Shown: in pieces, positions 8,114-15,731 of the stretch
Position numbering within the stretch: the stretch's first letter is position 1
Layout: every line of letters starts with the position of its first letter
From: Acidimicrobiia bacterium
Lineage (GTDB): Bacteria > Actinomycetota > Acidimicrobiia > Acidimicrobiales > CATQHL01
Direction: 5' to 3'
Length of the DNA stretch: 50,153 bases
NCBI GenBank assembly: GCA_009835395.1
Contig: VXXM01000030.1
Coordinates: forward strand, 1 to 50,153
Made by a program: the position numbers and the translations under genes
Notes under the pieces: model-generated
Seen by the model: only the letters and a program-made list of their open reading frames with translations
Database searches by the model: none
What the model was told of the DNA's origin: nothing

Positions 8114-9886
8114 ATGAGCGACAATCCCCTGCCTGCTGACGACCAGACCACGAGCGAGGTGCGCGACGGGATGCGCATCGACTGGGACGTGCCGATCCCC
8201 ATGGACGACGGGCTCGTGCTGCGTGCCGACGTGTACCGCCCCGACGACGCCGGGCGCTACCCGGTGCTGCTGTCCTACGGCCCCTACGCCAAGGGCCTGG
8301 CTTTCCAGGAGGGCTATCCCAGCGCCTGGAACCGGATGGCCACCGAGCATCCCGACGTGGTCGCCGGCTCCACCAACAAGTACCAGAACTGGGAGGTGTG
8401 CGATCCCGAGAAGTGGGTGCCCGAGGGCTACGTGTGCCTGCGGATCGACGCCAGGGGCTGCGGCCGCTCGCCCGGCTACATCGACCACTTCTCGCCGCGG
8501 GAGACCCAGGATCTCTACGACTCCATCGAGTGGGCGGCCGTCCAACCCTGGAGCGACGGCAAGATCGGGCTCTCGGGCGTGTCGTACTACGCCATGAACC
8601 AGTGGGCGGTGGCCTCCCGCCAGCCGCCGCACCTCGTGGCCATGATCCCCTGGGAGGGCGCGGCGGAGTGGTACCGCGACTCCACCCATCACGGCGGCAT
8701 GGTCAGCACCTTCTGGGACAACTGGTACGACATGCAGGTCAAGACCGTGCAGCACGGCCTGGGGACCCGAGGCTCGACCAACCCCAACACGGGCGAGCTG
8801 ACCTCGGGGCCTCCTACGCTCGGCGACGAGGAACTGGCGGCGAACCGCTGCGCCTTCGGCGACGACATCGTGGCGCATCCCTTCGACGACCAGTACCACG
8901 CCGACCGCTCGCCGGTCTGGGACAAGGTGGTGGTGCCGTTCCTGTCCTCGGCCAACTGGGGCGGCCAGGGTCTGCACCCCCGCGGCAACTTCGAGGCCTA
9001 CACCCGCTCGGCGTCACCGGAGCGCTGGCTGGAGGTGCACGGCATCGAGCACTGGACCGAGTACTACACCGACTACGGGGTGACGCTCCAGAAGCGGTTC
9101 TTCGGGCACTTCCTGAAGGGGGAGGACACCGGCTGGGACAGCCAGCCACGCGTGCTCCTGCAGGTGCGCCACGTGGACCGCTTCGTGGAGCGGGCCGAGG
9201 AGGACTGGCCGATCCCGCGCACCGACTGGCGGTCGCTGCACCTGCACACCGACGGGGAGTTGCGGGCCTCTCCCTGCGCCCGGGAGGGGACGCTCGGCTA
9301 CGAGACGACAGGCGACGGGCTCACCTTCCTCACCGAGCCGACCAGCGAGGAGCTGGAGATCACCGGCCCGCTGGCGGCCAAGCTGTTCGTGTCATCCACC
9401 ACGGCCGACGCCGACCTGTTCGTGGTGTTCCGGGTCTTCGACCCCGATGGCGACGAGGTCACCTTCATGGGGGCGATCGACCCGCACACGCCGATCGCGC
9501 AGGGCTGGCTGCGGGCGAGTCACCGCAAGCTCGATCCAGAGCTGTCCCTGCCGTGGCGCCCCTATCACACCCACCTGGAGGCCGACCACCAGCCGCTGGT
9601 ACCCGGCGAGGTCTACGAGTTGGACATCGAGATCTGGCCCACGTGCATCGTGGTGCCGCCCGGCTACCGGATCGGGTTCAGCGTGCGCGGGCGCGACTAT
9701 GAGTACGGCGGCGACACCTCGGGGCTGATGCTGTCCAACTTCAAGAACGAGTTGCGCGGCTGCGGGCCGTTCCTGCACAACGATCCCCGCGACCGCCCGC
9801 CGGAGATCTTCGAGAACGAGGTCACGCTGCACTTCGGGCCCGACCTCCCGAACTACGTCCTCGTCCCGGTCATCCCACCCGCCTGA
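8114..9886 (+). CDS. CocE/NonD-family alpha/beta hydrolase
   Basis: A 590-residue member of the family that includes cocaine esterase and X-Pro dipeptidyl peptidase-like acylases. The N-terminal half is the hydrolase core (PMDDGLVLRADVYRP, RGCGRSPGY). The nucleophile is Ser in GLSGVSYYAMNQW and the histidine is in HGIEHWTEYYTDYG; the position where the family Asp is expected reads SSANWGGQG, so the acid is uncertain. The C-terminal third (from about residue 400) is the jelly-roll domain with DADLFVVFRVFDPDG. ATG 8114 is preceded by GGAGGGAGCGAG. No signal peptide is present. The substrate is an ester or amide of unknown identity. Confidence 0.9.
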   Translation: MSDNPLPADDQTTSEVRDGMRIDWDVPIPMDDGLVLRADVYRPDDAGRYPVLLSYGPYAKGLAFQEGYPSAWNRMATEHPDVVAGSTNKYQNWEVCDPEKWVPEGYVCLRIDARGCGRSPGYIDHFSPRETQDLYDSIEWAAVQPWSDGKIGLSGVSYYAMNQWAVASRQPPHLVAMIPWEGAAEWYRDSTHHGGMVSTFWDNWYDMQVKTVQHGLGTRGSTNPNTGELTSGPPTLGDEELAANRCAFGDDIVAHPFDDQYHADRSPVWDKVVVPFLSSANWGGQGLHPRGNFEAYTRSASPERWLEVHGIEHWTEYYTDYGVTLQKRFFGHFLKGEDTGWDSQPRVLLQVRHVDRFVERAEEDWPIPRTDWRSLHLHTDGELRASPCAREGTLGYETTGDGLTFLTEPTSEELEITGPLAAKLFVSSTTADADLFVVFRVFDPDGDEVTFMGAIDPHTPIAQGWLRASHRKLDPELSLPWRPYHTHLEADHQPLVPGEVYELDIEIWPTCIVVPPGYRIGFSVRGRDYEYGGDTSGLMLSNFKNELRGCGPFLHNDPRDRPPEIFENEVTLHFGPDLPNYVLVPVIPPA

Positions 9887-9923
9887 GGGCGTCCGGCCGG
9901 GCGGGACCCGCGCGGCCGCCGGT

Positions 9924-10718
9924 CTAGCCGCTCGCCTGCGTGCCGCCGTCGATGGGCACCACGGTGCCGGTCATGTAGGCGGCGTCGTCGCTGCAGAGGA
10001 ACGCCGCCACCGCGGCGATCTCGTCGGGGGTGGCATAGCGCTCCAGCGGCACCCGCGACGCGATGACCTGCCGCACGGCGGCGGGATCATCGGGGTTGAA
10101 GCCCTCCTCGATGGCACGGATCATGCGTGTGTCCACCGGTGCGGGCGCCACGGCGTTGACGCGTACGCCGAGCGGGGCGAACTCGAGGGCAGCGGTCCTC
10201 GTGAGGCCGATGACGGCGTGCTTGCTGGCGACGTAGGCGCCCATTTGCGCTATCCCCGAGAGCCCCAACATCGACGCCGTGTTGACGATCGCCCCGCCCC
10301 CTGAGGTCACGATCGCCGGTCCGGCGTGCTTGATGCCCAGCCAGACGCCGCGGACGTTGACGTCCATCACGCGGTCGAAGCCGTCGGCGGGGCAGTCGAC
10401 CAGAGAGGCGATCGGGCCCTCGATCCCGGCGTTGTTGAACAACGCGTCCACTCTGCCATGGGCGTCCAGCGCCGCCGCCACGTAACGCGCCACGTCGCTG
10501 TCCGACGTGACATCGGCGGCGACCGTCGTGACCTCGCCGCCTGCAGCCGCGACCGCGTCCGCCGTTCCGTCGAGGTCACTGCGCGCAAGGTCCACCGCGA
10601 CGACCGTGGCGCCCTCGGAGGCGAAGCGCCTCGCCGCCGCCCGACCGATCCCGCCGGCTGCCCCCGTGACGATCACGACCCGGCCCTCGAATCGCCGAGC
10701 CTGACTCTCGCTGCCCAT
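9924..10718 (-). CDS. Classical SDR oxidoreductase
   Basis: A 264-residue NAD(P)-dependent short-chain dehydrogenase with a complete set of residues: cofactor loop VTGAAGGIG, NNAG, Ser in NTASMLG, and YVASK. The C-terminal TGTVVPIDGG is typical of FabG-like SDRs. The substrate is probably an alcohol or 3-oxo compound. ATG 10718 is preferred because a TACGAT box lies 6 nt upstream; the frame extends to GTG 10745 without a ribosome site. It converges on the CocE/NonD gene, separated by 37 GC-rich nt, and is divergent from the repeat protein gene. Confidence 0.88.
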   Translation of the reverse strand: MGSESQARRFEGRVVIVTGAAGGIGRAAARRFASEGATVVAVDLARSDLDGTADAVAAAGGEVTTVAADVTSDSDVARYVAAALDAHGRVDALFNNAGIEGPIASLVDCPADGFDRVMDVNVRGVWLGIKHAGPAIVTSGGGAIVNTASMLGLSGIAQMGAYVASKHAVIGLTRTAALEFAPLGVRVNAVAPAPVDTRMIRAIEEGFNPDDPAAVRQVIASRVPLERYATPDEIAAVAAFLCSDDAAYMTGTVVPIDGGTQASG

Positions 10719-10724
10719 GGACAG

Positions 10725-10730
10725 ATCGTA
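10725..10730 (-). promoter_or_regulatory. -10 box, TACGAT, 6 nt before the SDR start
   Basis: TACGAT-CTGTCC-ATG on the minus strand, with no ribosome site between. Supports the 10718 start and a leaderless transcript. Confidence 0.45.
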
Positions 10731-10764
10731 GTGAATCCGGGACACGTCATATTCGGCGGTGTCC

Positions 10765-10770
10765 TAGGGT
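10765..10770 (+). promoter_or_regulatory. Possible -10 box, TAGGGT, for the repeat-protein gene
   Basis: TAGGGT fits TANNNT and would give a leader of about 30 nt that contains the GGGAGG ribosome site at 10793-10798. No convincing -35 is visible. Confidence 0.3.
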
Positions 10771-10806
10771 TCCGGCGAGCGAGTCGAGCCCTGGGAGGTT
10801 GGTCAG

Positions 10807-11118
10807 GTGTCGAACGAGGTGCGCAAGGACAGCTATGCCGTCGGAATGGTGGTGATCCACCGTGCCAATGCGATTGGAATCGTCGCCGCGGGCGTGATCA
10901 ACGCCCTGGGCGCCGCGGCTCTGAGTCTGATCAGCGCCATGGGATTGGTCACCGTCGGCGGTGTGAACTCGATCGGCATCGTGGCGCTCGGCGGCGTGAA
11001 CTCGATCGGGTTGGTGTCGGTCGGCGGTGTGAACTCGGTCGGCGTCATCGCCATCGGCGGATTGAATGCCGTGGGCCTCGTCGCCATCGGCGGCGGCAAC
11101 GTCACCAGCATGCTGTAG
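10807..11118 (+). CDS. Small hydrophobic protein of 11-residue repeats
   Basis: A 103-residue protein starting at GTG 10807 behind GGGAGG. After a polar 20-residue head it consists of seven back-to-back 11-residue units (residues 21-97), consensus N-S/A-hydrophobic-G-hydrophobic-V/I-small-hydrophobic-G-G-V, ending in NVTSML. There are no charged residues in the repeats. The regular N and G spacing suggests a short beta-solenoid or a membrane-inserted or self-assembling sheet; there is no signal peptide. I do not recognise a family with a known function. It stands alone between a divergent SDR and the convergent aldolase operon. Confidence 0.75.
   Translation: MSNEVRKDSYAVGMVVIHRANAIGIVAAGVINALGAAALSLISAMGLVTVGGVNSIGIVALGGVNSIGLVSVGGVNSVGVIAIGGLNAVGLVAIGGGNVTSML
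10867..11097 (+). repeat. Seven tandem 33-nt coding repeats
   Basis: Each unit encodes one 11-residue repeat starting with an AAY or AGC codon. The middle units are the most alike (AACTCGATCGG beginnings). Synonymous differences between units show the array is maintained at protein level rather than being recent slippage. Confidence 0.85.
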
Positions 11119-11151
11119 CCCGCGGGCCGGCCCCGGCCGGGCGGGCGATGG

Positions 11152-11817
11152 TCAGCCGTCGCCGAAGCGGGCCGCGAACCAGGCTTTGGCGCGCACCAAC
11201 TCGGGGGCGCTGCTGCTGAGGCGCTCGGGCCAGGCTCCTTCCGGCCGTTGCACCGGGCCGGCCTCGACGGCCACCCGGCAGCGCTCCTCCAGGTACCACA
11301 GGCGCGTGGCGGCCTCCAGCAGGTCGACGCCCACCGCAACACCGCCGTTGGCCAGCAGCAGCATCGACTTGTTGTCCCCCAGCGAGGCTGCCATGCGGTC
11401 ACCCGATTCGAGCGTGGTGATGAGAGCCAGGTCGTGGTGGATGGGCACCGTCTCGCCCGCCAGGCCGCCCATGCCGTGCAGCAGCGGAACCGGTTCGCCG
11501 CGCACACCCCAGGCCGCCATGGCAGCACCGTGACCGCGGCAGATTGCCCCCACGTCGGGACGCGCCCGGTAGATCCCGGCGTGGATGACGATCTCCAGCG
11601 GCTTGCCGGCGGGGGCGTCGATGGCGTTGCCCTCGTCGTCGACGGTGAGGATCTCCTCGGCGGTGTGCGACAGCAGGGGTGAGGTGGATGTCATCAGGAA
11701 GCCGCCGCCGTCCAGCCGCGCCGAGGCGTGGCCGAACCCCTCCACCAGCCGGGCGGCCGCCATCATCTTGGCCGTCGCCGCCACCTCGGCCTTGAGTTGG
11801 TCGATCTCGGTGGTCAT
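11152..11817 (-). CDS. Class II aldolase/adducin-domain protein with a degraded metal site
   Basis: A 221-residue homologue of fuculose-phosphate aldolase-type proteins, with HASARLDGGGFLMTST, LEIVIHAGIYRARPDVG and LLLANGGVAVG in the expected order. The usual zinc ligands HxH and the His of NHG read CRGHG and ANGG here, so two of the three histidines are gone, while the catalytic Glu (PLEIVIH) remains. Aldolase activity is doubtful. ATG 11817 (one codon inside GTG 11820) has GGGAGCGA upstream. It is third in a minus-strand run after the acyl-CoA dehydrogenase and the VOC protein. Confidence 0.83.
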   Translation of the reverse strand: MTTEIDQLKAEVAATAKMMAAARLVEGFGHASARLDGGGFLMTSTSPLLSHTAEEILTVDDEGNAIDAPAGKPLEIVIHAGIYRARPDVGAICRGHGAAMAAWGVRGEPVPLLHGMGGLAGETVPIHHDLALITTLESGDRMAASLGDNKSMLLLANGGVAVGVDLLEAATRLWYLEERCRVAVEAGPVQRPEGAWPERLSSSAPELVRAKAWFAARFGDG

Positions 11818-11872
11818 CACTCGCTCCCCGCTCCGCCGGACCGCCCGAGCATAGGCGGAGCGGTCTTCCGCC

Positions 11873-12253
11873 TTAGGCGGCCACGTAGCGGGTGAGCTCG
11901 ATCATGTTGCCCCACGGGTCGCGGAAAAAGATCTGCCGGTCGGCGGCCGGAGAGTTGGGCAACTCCCACCACTCCACGCCTGCCTCGGTGAGCTCCTCCG
12001 TCATCTCCTCGAGGTCGTCGACAAGGAACGCCAGATGCCCGTCGTTGGGCCGCAACTCGGGGTTGCCGCTCCGTGTGAAGCCGCCGGTTGTGAGATGCAC
12101 CGGTGTGCCGCCGGCGTCGAACCAGGCGCCGGGGAACCCGAAGTCCGGTCGGGGCAGCGGCTCCAGTCCCAGCAGGTCACCGTAGAACCACACCGCCTTG
12201 TCGATGTCCCCCACGCAGAGGCTGCCGTGATCCAACTTCGTCAGCTTTGCCAT
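11873..12253 (-). CDS. VOC (glyoxalase/dioxygenase fold) protein
   Basis: A 126-residue vicinal-oxygen-chelate protein. Two beta-alpha-beta-beta-beta modules are visible: LDHGSLCVGDIDKAVWFYGDLLGLE and GHLAFLVDDLEEMTEELTEAGVEWW, ending FRDPWGNMIELTRY. Likely metal ligands are His in LDHGS, His in GHLAF and the terminal Glu in NMIEL. The reaction could be lyase, isomerase or ring-opening; the sequence does not say which. ATG 12253 follows GGGAGGAAATC. It sits 19 nt after the acyl-CoA dehydrogenase gene, so they are probably cotranscribed. Confidence 0.88.
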   Translation of the reverse strand: MAKLTKLDHGSLCVGDIDKAVWFYGDLLGLEPLPRPDFGFPGAWFDAGGTPVHLTTGGFTRSGNPELRPNDGHLAFLVDDLEEMTEELTEAGVEWWELPNSPAADRQIFFRDPWGNMIELTRYVAA

Positions 12254-12272
12254 GATTTCCTCCCGATTCGGA

Positions 12273-13457
12273 TCACTCGAACTCGATCGTCTTCGCCGGC
12301 AGCCCGAGGGCGAGCTTGCCCACGGTCTCCAGGCAGCGTTCGTTGGCCGGCGGCATGACCAGTCCCGCCATGGCGTCTCGCAGGTAGCGCTCCATGGGCT
12401 GGGAGCGGTGCAGACCGCGGCCGCCCAGCAGCCGCATGCCCTGGGTGGTGATGTCGTGCGCCGCCTCGGTGGCGAGGTACTTGGCCTGGTTGAGCACGTA
12501 GGCCAACGCCTCGGGCTCGAGTTCGCCGCTCAGGTAGCCCAGGGTGTCGCGGGCCCGCCGGGCGCCCTCGAGTTGCATCGACAGGCGGCCGATCTCCTGC
12601 CAGGTGAGGGGATCCTCGCTGCGTGGGGGGCTGCCGTCGGACCGCGGGGCGCGCATGGCGTTGACGCAGTACTCGAACGCCGCCTCGGCGATGCCGATGT
12701 AGACGGCGGTGTACCCAACCGACCAGATGCTCATGTTCTGGCCGAGGATTGCCCCGATCTCGCCGACCACGTCGTCCGGCTCGATGCGGACGTTCTGGAA
12801 GTCGATGGAGTTGGAGGCCGTGGCTCGCATCCCGATGGTGTTCCAGTCGTCCAGGATCACGATGCCCTCGCGGTCCGTGGGGATCAGCACGGTCAGCAGC
12901 CCGTCGGCCAGGCTCTCGGCGCCCTCCAGGAAGCTCCAGGTGAAGTAGTAGGTGGCACCGGTGGAGAGCGAGCAGAAGATCTTCCGGCCGGTCAGCCGGT
13001 AGCCGTCGCCGTCGCGTTCGATGTGCGTGCGGACCTTGCCTTTGTGGCGGAACGAGATGCCCGGCTCGCTGGTGATGGACGAGAAGACGGCGCCGTCGGT
13101 CACCACCTCGCCGAAGTAGCGCTCCTGCTGGGCGGGCGTGGCGATGTACCGCAGGAAGTACAGGATCGCCGAGTGCATGTTGAACGTCAGCCCCGTGCTG
13201 GCGCAGCCCTGGGCGATCTTGCCCAGCACGGTGGCGTAGGTGAACGAGTCGGCGCCGATGCCGCCGTAGCTCTCGGGGACCATCAGCGCCAGCAGGCCAC
13301 TGGCGCGTAGGTCGTCGTAGTTCTCGAACGGGAACCGGTTTTCGGTATCCAGCATTGCGGCCCGGGGGGCGAAGGCGTCCCGCCCCAACTCCTCGGCGAG
13401 GTCCACCCACTTGCGGTGGCGCTCGGGGACTTTGAACGGGGACACCTTGGGTTCCAT
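12273..13457 (-). CDS. Acyl-CoA dehydrogenase family flavoprotein
   Basis: A 394-residue member of the acyl-CoA dehydrogenase fold: N-terminal helices (PESYGGIGADSFTYATVLGKIAQG), middle beta domain (SSITSEPGIS, LTGRKIFCSLS) and C-terminal helices (GMRLLGGRGLHRSQPMERYLRDA). After RDA, where medium-chain enzymes have the base in YEGT, this protein reads AGLVMPPANE, so the usual glutamate is absent. The base may lie elsewhere, as in isovaleryl-type enzymes, or the enzyme may not be a simple dehydrogenase. ATG 13457 lies 6 nt after a TAGGAT box. It is first of three genes. Confidence 0.88.
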   Translation of the reverse strand: MEPKVSPFKVPERHRKWVDLAEELGRDAFAPRAAMLDTENRFPFENYDDLRASGLLALMVPESYGGIGADSFTYATVLGKIAQGCASTGLTFNMHSAILYFLRYIATPAQQERYFGEVVTDGAVFSSITSEPGISFRHKGKVRTHIERDGDGYRLTGRKIFCSLSTGATYYFTWSFLEGAESLADGLLTVLIPTDREGIVILDDWNTIGMRATASNSIDFQNVRIEPDDVVGEIGAILGQNMSIWSVGYTAVYIGIAEAAFEYCVNAMRAPRSDGSPPRSEDPLTWQEIGRLSMQLEGARRARDTLGYLSGELEPEALAYVLNQAKYLATEAAHDITTQGMRLLGGRGLHRSQPMERYLRDAMAGLVMPPANERCLETVGKLALGLPAKTIEFE

Positions 13458-13463
13458 GCCCCA

Positions 13464-13469
13464 ATCCTA
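13464..13469 (-). promoter_or_regulatory. -10 box, TAGGAT, 6 nt before the acyl-CoA dehydrogenase start
   Basis: TAGGAT-TGGGGC-ATG on the minus strand; no ribosome site of normal spacing. Consistent with leaderless transcription of the three-gene operon. Confidence 0.45.
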
Positions 13470-13494
13470 ACGACGACCGGCGCGGCCGTGCCCC

Positions 13495-13534
13495 GGCGTC
13501 CTTCACCGTCATTCGGCGTCCTTCACCGTCATTC
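13495..13534. repeat. Exact tandem duplication of a 20-mer
   Basis: GGCGTCCTTCACCGTCATTC occurs at 13495-13514 and again at 13515-13534 with no mismatch. The second copy runs directly into the palindromic element at 13527-13553, so the duplication may have arisen from that element's flank. Confidence 0.9.
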
Positions 13535-13553
13535 CGGCGTCGGCCGGAATCCA
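13527..13553. repeat. Dispersed palindromic repeat, copy 1 (intergenic)
   Basis: CGTC, then ATTCCGGC, loop GTCG, GCCGGAAT, then CCA. The 8-bp arms are perfect. The reverse complement of 43831-43857 is the same element, differing only in three loop bases. It lies between the divergent acyl-CoA dehydrogenase and VWA lipoprotein genes. Confidence 0.85.
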
Positions 13554-13649
13554 GTCTCCGGTGCGGCCGGTCGGGAACTTTCTTCCTCGGCGCGGCGTCG
13601 GAGGGGTGATCGAACGCGCAGAGCGCGTGCAAACGAAGGAGGAGCGATC

Positions 13650-15563
13650 ATGCAACAGTTCGATTCGAGAACCCGGATCTGGTTGGGGATCGGCGCCGTC
13701 GTGGTGGCGAGCCTGCTGGCGACGGCCTGCGCTTCGGACGGGGCCGACACCTCGCCCGCGGCCGCCCCGCCGCCGGCCCCACAGCCCTCACGGCAGAGCC
13801 TCTCGGATTCCCCGCCGCCGGAGCCTGCGTCGGAGGCGCCGCCACCGGCAATGGCGTCTCCCGCACCGGAGCCTCCACCGCCGCCGGCGGTGGTCCTCTC
13901 GCCGCCACCGGCGTCTCCCGAACCTGCGCCGCCGCCTGCTCTCGATGCGGTCGTGGTGGTTCCGACCACGGTCGCCGGCAACCAGGCGGCCGCGGCGGAG
14001 GCAGAGGGCGCTCTCGCTCAGGCGCAGGCGGAAGCCGATGCCGCCCGCGTCGCACCTGCCCCGCCGCCCGCCCCGGCGGCCGCGCCGGCGAGGACGCGGG
14101 CGTCGGAGGAGTCGGCCTGGGGCTCGGTCGAGCCGACCCGGCCGGGGGAGTGCTGGGGATGCTCCTCGAACATCTTCAGGGACTACGGCGTGAACCCGTT
14201 CGTGGACACGCTCCGCGATCCGCTCTCGACCTTCGCCCTCGATGTGGACACCGCCTCTTACGTGGTGACGCGCAACTACCTGGACGGGGGCTCACTCCCG
14301 CCGATGGAGGCCGTGCGGGTGGAGGAGTTCGTCAACTACTTCGACGGCGGCTACGAGCCGGAGTGGGACGAGTTCGCCATCCACATGGAGGCGGCGCCGT
14401 CGCCGTTCTCCCGTGACGGCTACGTGCTGCTGCGAGTCGGCGTGCGGGCGCCCGACGTGCTGGCGGACGTGGTCATCCCCGACAGCGTGATCGTGGTGAT
14501 GGACCGGTCGGGCTCAATGGGCGAGCAGGCCGGCTACGGCGGGGAATGGCTCGATCGGATCCAACTGGCGCACGAGGCCGTGGACCTGCTGCTGGACGGC
14601 CTGCCGGACGGCACCCGCGTCGGCATCGTGGCCTATGACGACCGGGTCGCCACCGTGGTCGAACCCTCCGACGTGGCCGGCAACCGGGACCGGATCATGC
14701 GCCGGATCCGCGACGAGGTCTACCCGAGGGGCAGCACCAACGCCGGGGCCGGCCTGGAGCGCGGTTTCGACCTGGCGCTGGACGAGGCCAGCCGGGGACG
14801 GGACGTGCTGGTGATGCTGCTCTCCGACGGCGTGGCCAACGTGGGCGCCACCCGCACCGACCAGATCCTCCGGGACATCGGCGACCGCGGCGACATCGGC
14901 CTGACCACGATCGGCGTGGGGCTCGGGCCGTTCAACGACGTGCTCATGGAACAGCTCGCCAATTCGGCCGACGGCACCTACCACTACATCGACAGCACCC
15001 ATGAGGCGCGTCGCATCTTCGGCTCCAACATCGTGAGCCTGCTGGCGCTGGCCGCCCGGGACGCCAAGATCCAGGTGGAGTTCAACCCCGACACGGTGCT
15101 CTCGTACCGGCTGCTGGGCTTCGAGAACCGCGACGTGGCCGACGAGGACTTCCGCGACAACACCGTCGACGCCGGCGAGGTGGGTCTCGGCCAGAGTTCC
15201 ACCGCCCTGTACGAACTGGAGCTGGCCGGTCGCTCTCGAGACCGGAGCAGCCGGGACTGGCTGGCGACCGCCACCCTGCGTTACCAGCGGCCCCGCCGGG
15301 GCTCGATCACCGAGATCGAGCAGAGCGTCACGGGCGCCGACATCGCCCGCTCGTTCGCCTCGGCAAGCCCCCACTTCCGCTTGGCGGCGGTGGCGGCGGA
15401 GTTCGCCGAGGTGCTGCGGCGCAGCCCATTCGTGGAATACCGGGACGCCGACATGGCGGTGCTGGTTGACGAAGCCTGGTATGCCTCCGACGATCTGCGC
15501 CGTGATCGCGACGCCGAGGAGCTGGCCGAGCTGATCGAGGACGCCCGCCGTCTCGGTCGCTAG
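13650..15563 (+). CDS. VWA-domain lipoprotein, YfbK-like
   Basis: A 637-residue lipoprotein with lipobox LLATAC (Cys27). A long Pro/Ala-rich stalk covers about residues 35-150, partly Ala/Gln/Glu-rich and possibly helical at 110-135. Next comes the domain that usually precedes VWA in this family (NPFVDTLRDPLSTFALDVDTASY, about 182-204). The VWA domain follows, with a complete MIDAS: D285-R-S287-G-S289, the Thr of GSTNAGAGL and the Asp of LLSDG. The C-terminal part (about 470 onward) matches the DUF3520-type tail of such proteins. It should bind a ligand outside the membrane. ATG 13650 follows GAAGGAGGAG. A strong terminator follows. Confidence 0.9.
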   Translation: MQQFDSRTRIWLGIGAVVVASLLATACASDGADTSPAAAPPPAPQPSRQSLSDSPPPEPASEAPPPAMASPAPEPPPPPAVVLSPPPASPEPAPPPALDAVVVVPTTVAGNQAAAAEAEGALAQAQAEADAARVAPAPPPAPAAAPARTRASEESAWGSVEPTRPGECWGCSSNIFRDYGVNPFVDTLRDPLSTFALDVDTASYVVTRNYLDGGSLPPMEAVRVEEFVNYFDGGYEPEWDEFAIHMEAAPSPFSRDGYVLLRVGVRAPDVLADVVIPDSVIVVMDRSGSMGEQAGYGGEWLDRIQLAHEAVDLLLDGLPDGTRVGIVAYDDRVATVVEPSDVAGNRDRIMRRIRDEVYPRGSTNAGAGLERGFDLALDEASRGRDVLVMLLSDGVANVGATRTDQILRDIGDRGDIGLTTIGVGLGPFNDVLMEQLANSADGTYHYIDSTHEARRIFGSNIVSLLALAARDAKIQVEFNPDTVLSYRLLGFENRDVADEDFRDNTVDAGEVGLGQSSTALYELELAGRSRDRSSRDWLATATLRYQRPRRGSITEIEQSVTGADIARSFASASPHFRLAAVAAEFAEVLRRSPFVEYRDADMAVLVDEAWYASDDLRRDRDAEELAELIEDARRLGR

Positions 15564-15620
15564 CCACGGCACCGGCCGCAGGAGGCTGCGGCTCCGACAC
15601 AACCCACCAATCACCCCTGC

Positions 15621-15664
15621 GAGCCCCCTGCCGGATCCGCCTCCCTCCGGCAGGGGGCTCTTCC
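15621..15664 (+). terminator. Rho-independent terminator after the VWA gene
   Basis: A perfect 15-bp stem (15621-15635 with 15646-15660), 10-nt loop, followed by TTCCT. It begins 57 nt after the VWA stop. The T-tract is short, but the stem is the strongest in the window. It may also serve the converging synthetase gene. Confidence 0.85.
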
Positions 15665-15731
15665 TGCCCGTACGGCTCTGGGTGTTGGACGGATCCGTCT
15701 CGGTGGCCCCGGGAGGGGAGTGGCGGCGGAC

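Noticed and set aside
9887-9923. GC-rich gap as a terminator between converging genes
   Set aside because: Only short, ambiguous stems and no T-tract could be found.
10867-11097. The 33-nt repeats as a CRISPR-like array
   Set aside because: Units abut without spacers and encode a regular peptide in one frame.
13740-14100. CCGCCG-rich run as a DNA repeat element
   Set aside because: It encodes the proline/alanine stalk of the VWA lipoprotein and has no fixed unit length.
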